Assembly: GCA_951812575.1 (NCBI GenBank)
Contig: OX638322.1
Coordinates: 2,975,925-3,039,924 of the forward strand
Direction: 5' to 3'
Length of the DNA stretch: 64,000 nucleotides
Source of the DNA: Candidatus Binatia bacterium
GTDB taxonomy: Bacteria > Desulfobacterota > Binatia > Bin18
Of the stretch, positions 27,989-38,745 are shown in pieces. A program made the translations under genes and the position numbers. A model generated the notes under the pieces. The model saw only the letters and a program-made list of their open reading frames with translations. It was not told the origin of the DNA and did no database searches. The first letter of the stretch is position 1; every line of letters begins with the position of its first letter.

Positions 27989-28038
27989 GGGAGTGCGGGC
28001 TTCCAGCCCGCAACGCGGCCAAGATGGCCGCGCTCCCA
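27989..28038. repeat. Double-hairpin repeat, copy B
   Basis: Same sequence and orientation as copy A over about 48 bp. The two copies also share a following GGTGAGAGTTGCCTT (27915 and 28047), so the duplicated unit may be the larger block of hairpin plus flank. Confidence 0.85.
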
Positions 28039-28088
28039 GAAAGGCTGGTGAGAGTTGCCTTCTTTGTCTCAGGGCGTAGGATGTTGCC

Positions 28089-28448
28089 ATGCCTGAGTTG
28101 AGTAGGTTCTTCGGGATCATGACCCGTATATACAGGGTCAAATCATTTAAGAGATTGGCTCCTTATACGCTCCGTATTTGCTTTGACGATGAAACTGAAC
28201 AAACGATTGACTTTCAGCCTGTCCTCGCCGGCGAACTGTATGGACCACTACAGGACCCTGTCGCCTTCGATCAGGTGAGCATAGACTCAGAAGTGCACAC
28301 CCTTGTCTGGCCGAACGGCGCAGATTTCGACCCTGCGCTCTTACACGACTGGCCTTTACACCAGGCTGAATTTGTCGCCCGTGCCCGGCAGTGGGGAGCG
28401 ACCGGAGAGAAAGATCGTATTTCAACGAACAATTCTACCTCGATGTAA
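28089..28448 (+). CDS. DUF2442 domain protein
   Basis: 119 aa. The core RVKSFKRLAPYTLRICFDDE...IDFQPVL, then DPVAFDQVSIDSEVHTLVWPNGADFDPALLHDW, is the DUF2442 signature. A second ATG at 28119 (MTRIYRV) matches the usual family start, so the first ten residues may not be translated. DUF2442 proteins often pair with DUF4160 partners in putative toxin-antitoxin loci; no such partner is present here. The C-terminal Ser/Asn-rich tail is not conserved in the family. Confidence 0.8.
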   Translation: MPELSRFFGIMTRIYRVKSFKRLAPYTLRICFDDETEQTIDFQPVLAGELYGPLQDPVAFDQVSIDSEVHTLVWPNGADFDPALLHDWPLHQAEFVARARQWGATGEKDRISTNNSTSM

Positions 28449-28454
28449 TACTGT

Positions 28455-28937
28455 ATGGCGACTGCTCCACAACCAGACCACACTGAACTGAAACTCGCGC
28501 GGCTGCGCGATGCGCAGCGTATCGCGCTTATGTCGCGTGACCTGGTCGAGCACGGCTTGGCGTGGACATGGACCGCCCGCCGGGTGGCCGCGCATATTCG
28601 CGGGCGTGACAGCAATGTCCTCACGGCCTGGCACGCCGGGCGGCTGGTCGGTTTTGCCATTATGCAATTTTACGCCGAGCGGGCCCATCTGAACCTGCTT
28701 GCAGTCGAGCCTGCTGCACGCCGGTTGGGGATAGGGCAGCGTCTGGTTGCGTGGCAAGAGCAGGTAGCCCGCGCCGGTGGTATCCCGGTCGTCAATTTAG
28801 AGGTACGCGCCAATAATCCCGGCGCCCAGGCGTTCTACCGCCGGCTCGGCTACCGCCAGGTCAAGTATCTGCCGGGCTATTATCAGGGCCGCGAGGCCGC
28901 CATCCGCATGAGCCACGATTTACGGGACAGTGGGTAG
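28455..28937 (+). CDS. GNAT family N-acetyltransferase
   Basis: 160 aa. Motif A for acetyl-CoA binding is visible in LLAVEPAARRLGIGQRLVAW (Q/RxxGxG/A as RRLGIG), followed by VNLEVRANNPGAQAFYRRLGYRQV, the classic motif B of RimI-like enzymes. It probably acetylates a protein N-terminus or small amine. It starts 6 bases after the DUF2442 stop, suggesting co-transcription. Confidence 0.9.
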   Translation: MATAPQPDHTELKLARLRDAQRIALMSRDLVEHGLAWTWTARRVAAHIRGRDSNVLTAWHAGRLVGFAIMQFYAERAHLNLLAVEPAARRLGIGQRLVAWQEQVARAGGIPVVNLEVRANNPGAQAFYRRLGYRQVKYLPGYYQGREAAIRMSHDLRDSG

Positions 28938-28986
28938 GGGCTTCCCGCAAATCGTCGCGACTGGGACGGGAAGGCTGACCGACTTT

Positions 28987-29454
28987 CTATCCCGTAAGTG
29001 CCTTGGTCAATGGGTCGCCGCATCTAATGAGTACGGACCCTTTCCTTTGCCCACGCAGTCGTATTTTTCTGGAGCGGAGCACTTTGAGATCGCTCCGATG
29101 AATTTTTCTCCCATGCGCCAGGACTGGAACGAGTTGGAATGAAATCTCTTGTGGGAGCCACATGTCAGCCATTTTGACGCCTTCCTCAAGCTGCTCCAAT
29201 ATCTCTCTGGCTCTCAATCTGCCGCTTTTCAATTCAATCGGTACGACCCAGGTTGTATTGTCTTCTTCACCAACGAACAGATAATCGCACCGTTTCTGAT
29301 CGTCCGAGACTTGGAGGGCCTCGCAGTCCATGTCGATAACGACGCGCTCGCGCGGTGCCCCCTTCAAACTGACCCGGCAGCCGTCCTTATTACAGCGAGT
29401 GGCATGGCAGGAACCGGAGACTTGGCTAGCACACGCCGTAACCGTCCCACTCAT
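28987..29454 (-). CDS. Small Cys-rich protein with PD-(D/E)XK-like motif, partner of AAA ATPase
   Basis: 155 aa. The N-terminus is rich in Cys and His (C8, C16, H17, C21, C26), a possible zinc site. The centre carries a nuclease-like pattern: Asp57 in RCDYLFVG, then Glu74-Leu-Lys76 in VVPIELKSGR, the D...ExK arrangement of the PD-(D/E)XK superfamily. The start ATG overlaps the ATPase stop by ATGA, so the two are translationally coupled. I know of no named family. The nuclease assignment rests on the motif alone. Confidence 0.7.
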   Translation of the reverse strand: MSGTVTACASQVSGSCHATRCNKDGCRVSLKGAPRERVVIDMDCEALQVSDDQKRCDYLFVGEEDNTTWVVPIELKSGRLRAREILEQLEEGVKMADMWLPQEISFQLVPVLAHGRKIHRSDLKVLRSRKIRLRGQRKGSVLIRCGDPLTKALTG

Positions 29455-30995
29455 TCGGTCTTACTGTCCTGGATGCGGTTGAAAATGTTGACACTCTCGT
29501 TGTACAGCGCCTCGCTGACGGCATCATAACCGGTTGGATAGAGTCCGGTTTCCTCATCCAGCTTTATTTCCTCCACAACCGACCCCTTTGGGCGGCGTTT
29601 TTGCTTGAACAGCCATGCTCCCACTTGGTCAGGGCGGAGCGCAACAGTGCTGTCCGCGTCTCCCTTCCCGCGCTTCTCGGGAAGTTTGGAGCGCTGCACG
29701 ATGTTCGCAAGCTCCTCAAGCACCCACTCACTGTGCGTTGTGATAAGCACCCTGACGCCTGCCCGGACGAGCGCGGCAAGTTGACGTGTGAATTCAACCT
29801 GCATGGCCGGATGCAGATGCGATTCCGGCTCCTCGACGATCAACACGTCCCGGGGTTCAATCACATGGCGCAGATACAGCACCACCGGCGCAAGCTCCGA
29901 CACCATAGAGGATGCGTTCATTAAGGGCAGGTCGTCCTTCCAGCCCTTTGGCCGGTAGGTGAAACGTGGGTAGTGGATGACCTCAGAACTTTTGACCCTC
30001 ACCGACCCGCCGAGCAAGGCGGCTTCGAGTGGCGTGCCAAAGTCGTATGGGGACTTGCGCCGCTCTGGATAGCTCAGTCTGAGTAACTGATCGAGAAAAT
30101 CCGCCAGAACACCCGACAGCAGAGGGGAAGGAGGGGGTGGATGCAAGCCCGATGTTGCCGAGCCTTGGATCAGGGCGCTTACGACCATACGGTGGGCGTG
30201 CATCACGCCGGTTCGATCCGCGGGGAGATAGAACGGGAGATAATACAGGGGAGCGAGGATATCGGACCAGACGTGAGAGACAAAAGAGTCCAGAGGGGGC
30301 CACGCCCCGAAATCCGAGGGTTTTTCCGTCCGGTCTGTCACCGAGAGCACTTGCTCGGCCCAGGCACGCCAAAACTCGGCCTCTCCGCCAGCGACCCGCA
30401 TTCGTGTTCCGTCGGGAATCGTTGCCCTGAATGCGGTTTCCCGCGATCCGATTGTCAACCCATGCTTAATTGAGGGCTCAGCGTTCGACCCAGACCGGCG
30501 GAGAACAATGTGTGCGCCTTCCCTGCTTCCCTTTCGTATGAGCGCGTCGGGTGCACCGATGCCAAAGCACCGGCTGATTTCGTTGCCCAGACCGTCGCCG
30601 GTTGCCTCAAGTACGGAACGGATGACATCCGCAACCGGACCGGACAGAACGATGCCCTCTTTATAGAGCGCCTGTCTCTTGTCCGTCCCAAGTATCTGTT
30701 CCGCCATTTTGGTCAGTGCAGACAGGGCTGTCTTCCGTGTCTGCTTCCACTCCAAGCCGCTCCAGCGCATCCAGGCTCCTCGGGAAAAAAATATTGGCTC
30801 GGGCCGGCCCTTCCTATCGCTGAAATAACTGAAACGTTGATGCAGCGCGTAAATCAGAATTGCCAGATAGGACTTACCGGTGTTGCTCGGTCCGACGAAT
30901 ACCGTCAGCGGCCGCAGGTCAACTGTGGCCTTGATGATCGGTCCGAAATTGGTCACGTCAAGTTCAAGGGATTCTTGTGTGGATGTATCGTCCAT
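29451..30995 (-). CDS. AAA family ATPase (ABC/SMC-like, AAA_15/AAA_21 type)
   Basis: 514 aa. Residues 12-45 show an SMC-like N-terminus, LDVTNFGPIIKATVDL, with Walker A GPSNTGKS (35-42). The Walker B region is DVLIVEEPESHLHP (EEPES at 388-392), and the switch His is in TTHSEW (about 421). This head architecture is shared by OLD-like, PtuA, AriA and other defence ATPases, but no TOPRIM domain is fused. The partner gene overlaps downstream and encodes a putative PD-(D/E)XK nuclease, which is the typical sensor ATPase-effector layout of phage-defence pairs. Defence role is inference. Confidence 0.82.
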   Translation of the reverse strand: MDDTSTQESLELDVTNFGPIIKATVDLRPLTVFVGPSNTGKSYLAILIYALHQRFSYFSDRKGRPEPIFFSRGAWMRWSGLEWKQTRKTALSALTKMAEQILGTDKRQALYKEGIVLSGPVADVIRSVLEATGDGLGNEISRCFGIGAPDALIRKGSREGAHIVLRRSGSNAEPSIKHGLTIGSRETAFRATIPDGTRMRVAGGEAEFWRAWAEQVLSVTDRTEKPSDFGAWPPLDSFVSHVWSDILAPLYYLPFYLPADRTGVMHAHRMVVSALIQGSATSGLHPPPPSPLLSGVLADFLDQLLRLSYPERRKSPYDFGTPLEAALLGGSVRVKSSEVIHYPRFTYRPKGWKDDLPLMNASSMVSELAPVVLYLRHVIEPRDVLIVEEPESHLHPAMQVEFTRQLAALVRAGVRVLITTHSEWVLEELANIVQRSKLPEKRGKGDADSTVALRPDQVGAWLFKQKRRPKGSVVEEIKLDEETGLYPTGYDAVSEALYNESVNIFNRIQDSKTE

Positions 30996-31056
30996 AGCGT
31001 CATCCCCGTTCGGTTAAATCTGCTCACTGCTTAAGCCCAGAGGAGAATACACCTGA

Positions 31057-31080
31057 GGGGTGCAGGCTTCCAGCCCGCAA
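31057..31080. repeat. Partial double-hairpin repeat
   Basis: TGCAGGCTTCCAGCCCGCA resembles the first hairpin of the repeats at 27849 and 27989. It lies between ligA and the AAA ATPase gene, immediately after the ligA stop in the gene-free gap. Confidence 0.5.
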
Positions 31081-31111
31081 AAGCCGGCGGCCGGAGAGCA
31101 CCGCTTTATTA

Positions 31112-33178
<2,067 letters not shown>

Positions 33179-33209
33179 TTATCCTTGATCGAACGAGATG
33201 TGTACATGT

Positions 33210-34286
33210 TCACGCCGGTTGATAATTCCGGTCACACGCCGGCTGCTGCATGGTGACGCAGTGCAACGCGCCGAGGCCGACTACAAGCTCGCGACACGGA
33301 ATCCCCCGGATGCGCCGCCCCGGAAACAGCCCTTGGAGGATGACCTGGGCGGTGCGGTCATGGGGGTGGTCATAGGTTGGGACCAGCACGGTACGATTGG
33401 CGATATAGAAATTGGCATAACTGGCAGGCAGACGTTCGCCCGCAGACTCCACCGGACCGGGCATGGGGAGCGGAACCACACGCAGGGCTTGTCCGCTCTG
33501 GTCACGCATGGACCGCAATCGATGGAGGTTGTCCTGAAGCGGTTTATAGTTCGCGTCGGCTGGATCGTCTTCGACCGCACACACCACGGTCGTGGAATTG
33601 ACGAACCGGGCGACGTCGTCCACATGGCCGTCCGTGTCATCCCCGACGATCCCCTCGCCGAGCCAGCCAATACGGTGCACCCCGAGAAACGCTTTCAGGA
33701 GGTGCTCAATATCGGAGCGGGTGAGAGCCGGGTTGCGAGTGGGGTTGAGTAAGCAGGACTCGGTTGTCAGCAGCATGCCCCGGCCGTTGACATCGATGGA
33801 CCCGCCTTCAAGCACCATGTCCGGCGTAAACGGGATAATGTCGAGACACCGGGCGATACGTTCCGGAACGCGGTCGTCCAGGTCCCAGGGCGGGTATTTG
33901 GCCCCCCAGGCGTTAAACGTCCAGTTTGTCAGACCGAGTTCGATCCTTTGTCCGTGCTGACGGGTCAGAAAAATCGGGCCGTGATCTCGGGTCCAGGCAT
34001 CGTTGGTCGGAATTTTGTATATCCCAATACGAGTAAGGTCCACTCCGGCCGTGTCAAGGGTGTGGCGGACGTGTCCCGCGGTCTCGGGGTCATTCACGCA
34101 AATATGTACTCGTTCGTCCCGGTACAGGGCGGCGATCATCCGGATATACAGCGCGGCAATGGCCGAGTCCATGCCGGGCCAGGTATCCCGATTGTGCGGC
34201 CAGGCCAGCCAGGTGGCGGCGTGTGGTTCCCATTCCGCGGGCATCCGAAAGCCGAGTTGGGCTGGTGTGGGCTGGGGAGAAGTCAT
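33210..34286 (-). CDS. aguA: Agmatine deiminase
   Basis: 358 aa from ATG 34286 (MTSPQPTPAQLGFRMPAEWEPH). An upstream TTG at 34340 would overlap aguB. It hydrolyses agmatine to N-carbamoylputrescine and ammonia. Family motifs: MPAEWEPHAATWLAWPHN near the N-terminus, NDAWTRDHGPIF, EGGSIDVNGRG, and the catalytic Cys near the C-terminus in LGALHCVTMQQPA (usual form GGGxxHCxTQQ). Directly follows the amidase gene that takes the next step. Confidence 0.94.
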   Translation of the reverse strand: MTSPQPTPAQLGFRMPAEWEPHAATWLAWPHNRDTWPGMDSAIAALYIRMIAALYRDERVHICVNDPETAGHVRHTLDTAGVDLTRIGIYKIPTNDAWTRDHGPIFLTRQHGQRIELGLTNWTFNAWGAKYPPWDLDDRVPERIARCLDIIPFTPDMVLEGGSIDVNGRGMLLTTESCLLNPTRNPALTRSDIEHLLKAFLGVHRIGWLGEGIVGDDTDGHVDDVARFVNSTTVVCAVEDDPADANYKPLQDNLHRLRSMRDQSGQALRVVPLPMPGPVESAGERLPASYANFYIANRTVLVPTYDHPHDRTAQVILQGLFPGRRIRGIPCRELVVGLGALHCVTMQQPACDRNYQPA

Positions 34287-34329
34287 ACGAGCGGACCAGA
34301 CGTTGATATGTGCGAACGACTCGGCAGAG

Positions 34330-35223
34330 CTAGGAGTCAAGAAAACGCCGGGTCAGGTCGGTGTAGGCGTCAATCCGGCGGTCGCGGAAAAACGGCCAAT
34401 ACTGGCGCGTGGCGTTGAGCCGGTCGAGCGCACACGGAATAATCAGGGTTTCCTCGTTGTCGTCGCTCGCCTGCTTGAGGATGCGGCCAAACGGGTCGCT
34501 GACAAAGGAGGTGCCCCAGAAATTGAGCGCTCCTTCCCGGCCGACACGGTTGACCGCGGCGACATACAGCCCGTTGGCGATCGCGTGGCTGCGCTGCATG
34601 ATCTGCCAGGCTTCCCGTTGCGTCCGATGCTCTTCTGCTCCGTCGTCTGGATGGTCGCCGATAGCGCTCGGATAAAATAGGAGCTGGGCTCCACTCAGCG
34701 CGGTGAGCCGTGCGCCCTCGGGAAACCACTGGTCCCAGCAGATAAGTACTCCAATCCGCGCGTAGCGGGTGTGGAAGGTCCGAAATCCGAGGTCGCCGGG
34801 GGTAAAATAGAACTTCTCGTAATAGAGCGGGTCATCCGGGATGTGCATCTTGCGGTACTGGCCGAGGAGCGTTCCGTCGGCATCGATCACCACCGCAGTG
34901 TTATGAAAAATCCCCTCTGCTCGTTTCTCAAACACGGGCACGATCAGGACGACCTGATGGGCCGCGGCGAGTTGGCTCAGGCGCTCGGTGGTGGGTCCGG
35001 GGACGGGCTCGGCCAGAGCGAACCGCTCAACGTCTTCGCTCTGGCAGAAATAGCGCGACCCGAACAATTCCTGGAGGCAGATGATCTGCGCTCCCTGCCG
35101 GGCAGCCCCCTGGATAGCGGCAATCGCCTGGTCCAGATTGGCGCTCGGTCGGTCGCTGCACGCCATCTGCACCAGGCCGAGAATGACCTGCTGAGTGTGG
35201 GTGGAGGAGGAGGGTGCTGTCAT
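34330..35223 (-). CDS. aguB: N-carbamoylputrescine amidase
   Basis: 297 aa from ATG 35223; a longer frame continues upstream but runs across the promoter region and speA. The nitrilase catalytic triad is present: Glu in ICLQELFGSRYF, Lys in QYRKMHIPDDP, and Cys in GVLICWDQWFPEGARL. It converts N-carbamoylputrescine to putrescine, CO2 and ammonia. No clear Shine-Dalgarno sequence; the promoter at 35234-35262 implies a leader of only a few bases. Forms an operon with aguA. Confidence 0.94.
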   Translation of the reverse strand: MTAPSSSTHTQQVILGLVQMACSDRPSANLDQAIAAIQGAARQGAQIICLQELFGSRYFCQSEDVERFALAEPVPGPTTERLSQLAAAHQVVLIVPVFEKRAEGIFHNTAVVIDADGTLLGQYRKMHIPDDPLYYEKFYFTPGDLGFRTFHTRYARIGVLICWDQWFPEGARLTALSGAQLLFYPSAIGDHPDDGAEEHRTQREAWQIMQRSHAIANGLYVAAVNRVGREGALNFWGTSFVSDPFGRILKQASDDNEETLIIPCALDRLNATRQYWPFFRDRRIDAYTDLTRRFLDS

Positions 35224-35233
35224 GACAGGAAAA

Positions 35234-35262
35234 ATTGTAAGGGATGGCGTTTCCGGGCTCAA
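35234..35262 (-). promoter_or_regulatory. aguBA promoter
   Basis: On the minus strand, TTGAGC (35262-35257), 17-base spacer, TACAAT (35239-35234). Transcription should start near 35227, four bases before the aguB ATG, so the message would be almost leaderless, matching the missing ribosome binding site. Confidence 0.5.
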
Positions 35263-35284
35263 TGCCACCCTCGTAGCTGAACTT

Positions 35285-35313
35285 TTGACACGACATATGA
35301 AAGCCTCTATAAA
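35285..35313 (+). promoter_or_regulatory. speA promoter
   Basis: TTGACA (35285-35290), 17-base spacer, TATAAA (35308-35313): a near-consensus housekeeping promoter about 70 bases upstream of speA and divergent from the aguBA promoter. Confidence 0.65.
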
Positions 35314-35380
35314 ATCTCGTTGTCTTTCCTCTGCTGAGAGCGCGCACCAGATATCTGACCGCCTAAAGTGAGTATCTTTC

Positions 35381-37387
35381 ATGACTCGTATGACTAGGAG
35401 CGAACCCAAGGAAGCCAGACCGCTTTCCCTGACACCGGCGTGGGGAGCCGAGGTGGCGGTTGTGGACAGCCGCACCTTGTCTGCCCAAACGGTGCTGGAA
35501 GAGACTATCGCTCTGTACGGTATTCGGAACTGGGGCAGTGAGTACTTCCGGGTGAATGACAACGGGGAAGTCGTGTGTGCCTTCCCTACGTCACGGCCCG
35601 CTCACACCCCACTAAAAGATTTGGTTACCCAACTCGGAGACCGGGGCATTGCCACGCCGGTTGTGCTGCGTTTCCCCCAGATTATCCAGCATCAGCTGCA
35701 TATCCTGGCCGCAGCCTTTGAGTCTGCCATCAGAGAATTCGGTTACCGCAAAGACTACATCCCGGCCTATCCCATCAAGGTCAACCAGAAGAAAGAGGTG
35801 GTGCGGGATGTCCTCCGTTTTGGAGACCCGTACCAGGTCGGTCTTGAGGTCGGCAGCAAGGCCGAGCTGGCCGTTGCATTGGCGCTGACCCACAATCGGC
35901 GTTCGCCCATTATCTGTAATGGGGTGAAGGACGCGGGCTATATCAAACTGGCCCTGATCGGCACACGGATCGGCAAGCGCGTCTTTATTGTAGTGGAGAG
36001 CATCTTTGAGCTGCACGCGCTGCTGGCGTGTAGCCCCCGCTTCGGCATCCGCCCGCGTATTGGCCTCCGCCTCAAACTGTCGGCTCGCGGAAGCGGCAAG
36101 TGGGAGAAATCGAGCGGGGATTTGTCCAAGTTCGGATTCACCACAACCGACCTGCTCAAATGTATTGGTTTCCTCCGAGAAGCCGACATGCTCGACTGTC
36201 TGAGCCTGCTGCACTTTCATATCGGCTCACAGGTCACGGAGATCAGGCGGGTGAAGTACGCGGTCAAGGAGGCGGCCCGCACCTATGCCAAGCTGCGCCA
36301 GTCCTGTCCGCAGCTCACCTCTCTCGACGTGGGTGGTGGCTTGGGTATTGATTATGACGGCTCCCGCACGGCTTCGGAGTCGAGCGTCAATTACTCTGTC
36401 CAGGAGTATGCCAACGATATTATTTACTCGATTAAAGAGGTGTGTGAGAGCGAGGGGGTTGAAGAGCCCACCGTGCTGACGGAAACCGGACGGATGATCG
36501 CCGCGCCGCATGCCATGCTGGTCTTCGATAGCGTGGATGAAATCGGGCTCTCAAACGGCCCGGTGCGGGTCGATGACTATGAGAGCCGGCCGGAAGTCAT
36601 CCAGGAGATGTACGATATCTATACCGGGACGAACGCCAAGAACTACCGTGAGTATTATCACGACATCCTGGAGCAGCGCGAAGAAATGTTTTCACTCTTC
36701 AACCTCGGCTATCTCTCCCTGGAGGACCGCGGGCTGGGTCAGGAACTCTTCTGGGGCACGTGCGAACGGGCGCTCAAGTTTGCCAAGGCGGTCAAGCATA
36801 TGCCCGAGGAGTTTGAAGACCTGGAACAACGCCTGGCGCATAAATTTATTTGTAATTTTTCCGTCTTTCAGTCCATTCCCGATTCCTGGGCGCTCGAACA
36901 GCTCTTTCCCATCATGCCGATTCACCGGCTGAACGAGATTCCTGAGCGGAAGGGCTATTTGGCGGACCTCACCTGTGACTCGGACGGTAAGGTCGATAAT
37001 TTTGTGGACCTGCGGGACATCAAGGAGTATCTGGAACTCCACGCCTTGAACGGAGAGCCGTATTATCTGGGAGTGTTTTTTACGGGTGCGTATCAGGATG
37101 TCATGGGTGACTACCACAATCTCTTTGGCCACGTTCACGATGTCTCGGTGGTGATTGATGGGAACGGTACGGCACAAATCACCGAGATCATTCCAGGTCA
37201 TACGGTAGAAGACGTCCTCCATATTTTTCGCTACGAACGAGAAGAACTCCTGGCCGCATTCCGCACTCGCATCCGCGAGGGCGCCGGGCAAACCGGCGTC
37301 CCTGCCGAAGTGGAGGAAGCCCTGCTCAGAGAATACGAAGCCGTCCTGGGCAGCTATACCTATCTGACCCCAGAAAAACAGTCCTAA
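35381..37387 (+). CDS. speA: Biosynthetic arginine decarboxylase
   Basis: 668 aa PLP enzyme that makes agmatine from arginine, first step toward putrescine. The PLP-lysine segment is YIPAYPIKVNQKKEVV, the glycine-rich phosphate-binding loop LDVGGGLGIDYDGS, and the C-terminal region ends with a FRTRIREGAG motif. Length and the ICNGVKDAGYIKLAL stretch match the SpeA/ADC subfamily rather than diaminopimelate decarboxylase. An ATG nine bases on is an alternative start. Divergent aguB and aguA encode the next two steps, so the complete pathway is encoded here. Confidence 0.95.
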   Translation: MTRMTRSEPKEARPLSLTPAWGAEVAVVDSRTLSAQTVLEETIALYGIRNWGSEYFRVNDNGEVVCAFPTSRPAHTPLKDLVTQLGDRGIATPVVLRFPQIIQHQLHILAAAFESAIREFGYRKDYIPAYPIKVNQKKEVVRDVLRFGDPYQVGLEVGSKAELAVALALTHNRRSPIICNGVKDAGYIKLALIGTRIGKRVFIVVESIFELHALLACSPRFGIRPRIGLRLKLSARGSGKWEKSSGDLSKFGFTTTDLLKCIGFLREADMLDCLSLLHFHIGSQVTEIRRVKYAVKEAARTYAKLRQSCPQLTSLDVGGGLGIDYDGSRTASESSVNYSVQEYANDIIYSIKEVCESEGVEEPTVLTETGRMIAAPHAMLVFDSVDEIGLSNGPVRVDDYESRPEVIQEMYDIYTGTNAKNYREYYHDILEQREEMFSLFNLGYLSLEDRGLGQELFWGTCERALKFAKAVKHMPEEFEDLEQRLAHKFICNFSVFQSIPDSWALEQLFPIMPIHRLNEIPERKGYLADLTCDSDGKVDNFVDLRDIKEYLELHALNGEPYYLGVFFTGAYQDVMGDYHNLFGHVHDVSVVIDGNGTAQITEIIPGHTVEDVLHIFRYEREELLAAFRTRIREGAGQTGVPAEVEEALLREYEAVLGSYTYLTPEKQS

Positions 37388-37412
37388 CCCCCAACCCCCA
37401 GGATCTATATTG

Positions 37413-38390
37413 ATGTCCCGCATCCTTGACGGTAACGACCCACGGACAATTCTGCACGCGGCCGAACGGCTCGGGGCCGGAGAGATCGTGGCCTTCCCCA
37501 CGGAAACCGTCTACGGTCTGGGCGCAAATGCGCTGAATGAACAGGCGGTGGCCAAAGTCTTTGCCGCCAAGAACCGCCCCGAGTTCGACCCGCTGATTGT
37601 CCATATTGGGGATAAAGACGCCGCTTCCCAATACGTCACCGCCCTTGACCCGCGCGCCCGGCAACTCATGGACGCCTTCTGGCCGGGCGCGTTGACGCTG
37701 GTCCTGCCCAAACGCCCCATCATTCCCGACCTGGTCACTGCCGGGCTGGGGACGGTTGCGTTGCGCATGCCGGCACACCCGGTTGCGCTGGCGCTCCTGC
37801 GGGCCGTCGATTTCCCGATTGCGGCACCAAGCGCCAACCCGTTTGGGTACGTCAGCCCAACGACTGCGGCGCATGTGCACGATTCGCTCGGGGACGAGGT
37901 CGCTCTGATTATTGACGGCGGTCCGTGCAAAGTCGGCGTTGAATCAACGGTCTGTGCGCTGACCGATCAACACGCCGTGCTGCTCCGGCCTGGGGGCGTC
38001 ACGCTCGAACAGATCGAGTCGGTTATCGGCCCGGTCCGCACGGGGGAACCAACCCAAGCGGACCGGCGTTCGCCGGGAACGCTGCTGTCGCACTATGCGC
38101 CGCGCGTCCCTGTTGTCCTGCTGAAGCCTGGAGACCCCCTGCCTCAGCCCGAGGCCGGCGAACGGCTCGGGCTGCTCAGTCTCACCCTCCGGTCCGATGC
38201 CCACGGCTATACGAGAACGGAAGCGTTGTCAGCGGACGGGAATCTGCTCGACGCGGCGGCCCGCCTGTTTGCCGCGCTCAGACGGCTGGACACCTCCGGT
38301 TTGGATCGAGTCGTCATCGAATCCGTTCCTGAGACCGGTATGGGCCGGGCCATCATGGACCGCTTGCGCCGGGCAGCGGCGCGCGACTGA
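37413..38390 (+). CDS. tsaC: L-threonylcarbamoyladenylate synthase (Sua5 type)
   Basis: 325 aa making threonylcarbamoyl-AMP for the tRNA modification t6A37. The N-terminal YrdC domain (1-205) has AAERLGAGEIVAFPTETVYGLGANAL, KNRPEFDPLIVHI and APSANPFGYVSPTTA. The C-terminal Sua5 domain (about 220-325) makes it a Sua5, not a short TsaC. A linker, RRSPGTLLSHYAPRVPV, is typical. It starts 25 bases after speA and is probably in the same transcript. Confidence 0.94.
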   Translation: MSRILDGNDPRTILHAAERLGAGEIVAFPTETVYGLGANALNEQAVAKVFAAKNRPEFDPLIVHIGDKDAASQYVTALDPRARQLMDAFWPGALTLVLPKRPIIPDLVTAGLGTVALRMPAHPVALALLRAVDFPIAAPSANPFGYVSPTTAAHVHDSLGDEVALIIDGGPCKVGVESTVCALTDQHAVLLRPGGVTLEQIESVIGPVRTGEPTQADRRSPGTLLSHYAPRVPVVLLKPGDPLPQPEAGERLGLLSLTLRSDAHGYTRTEALSADGNLLDAAARLFAALRRLDTSGLDRVVIESVPETGMGRAIMDRLRRAAARD

Positions 38391-38457
38391 CACGCGGCTT
38401 GATTGGTGCTGGTCAAGAATCCAGTCTGTGTAGTGACGTAGCTATGTAGAGGGGTGA

Positions 38458-38745
38458 ATGATGAAATCCGTCGGACTTCGAGAAATCAATCAGGCCTTCT
38501 CACGTTACATGAAAATCGTGAAAGCCGGGGAAGACGTACTCATCACTGAGCGTGGGCGTCCCATAGCTGTGATTAAACCACTTACTTCCGAAACGGATAT
38601 GGACGCGAAAATTCGCCTTCTGGAAGCGGACGGCCTTCTGTCTCCTCCGCAAAAGAAAGGGCAGCCTCAAAATCATCCCCCTATTTCTCTCTCGGGACAG
38701 GGCATAGCCCAGACCATTTCTGATATGCGGGACGAGTCTCCGTAG
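38458..38745 (+). CDS. Phd/YefM-type antitoxin without evident toxin
   Basis: 95 aa. The N-terminal core VGLREINQAFSRYMKIVKAGEDVLITERGRPIAVI is the Phd/YefM fold used for operator binding. Either of two adjacent ATGs (38458, 38461) could start it. The C-terminal extension, which would wrap a toxin, is Ser/Pro rich. No PIN or RelE gene follows; the next 490 bases hold only very short reading frames, so this looks like an orphan antitoxin. Confidence 0.82.
   Translation: MMKSVGLREINQAFSRYMKIVKAGEDVLITERGRPIAVIKPLTSETDMDAKIRLLEADGLLSPPQKKGQPQNHPPISLSGQGIAQTISDMRDESP

Noticed and set aside
34330..35562. Extended version of aguB beginning at 35562
   Set aside because: The extra 113 residues overlap speA and both promoters and are not part of the nitrilase family; ATG 35223 is the supported start.
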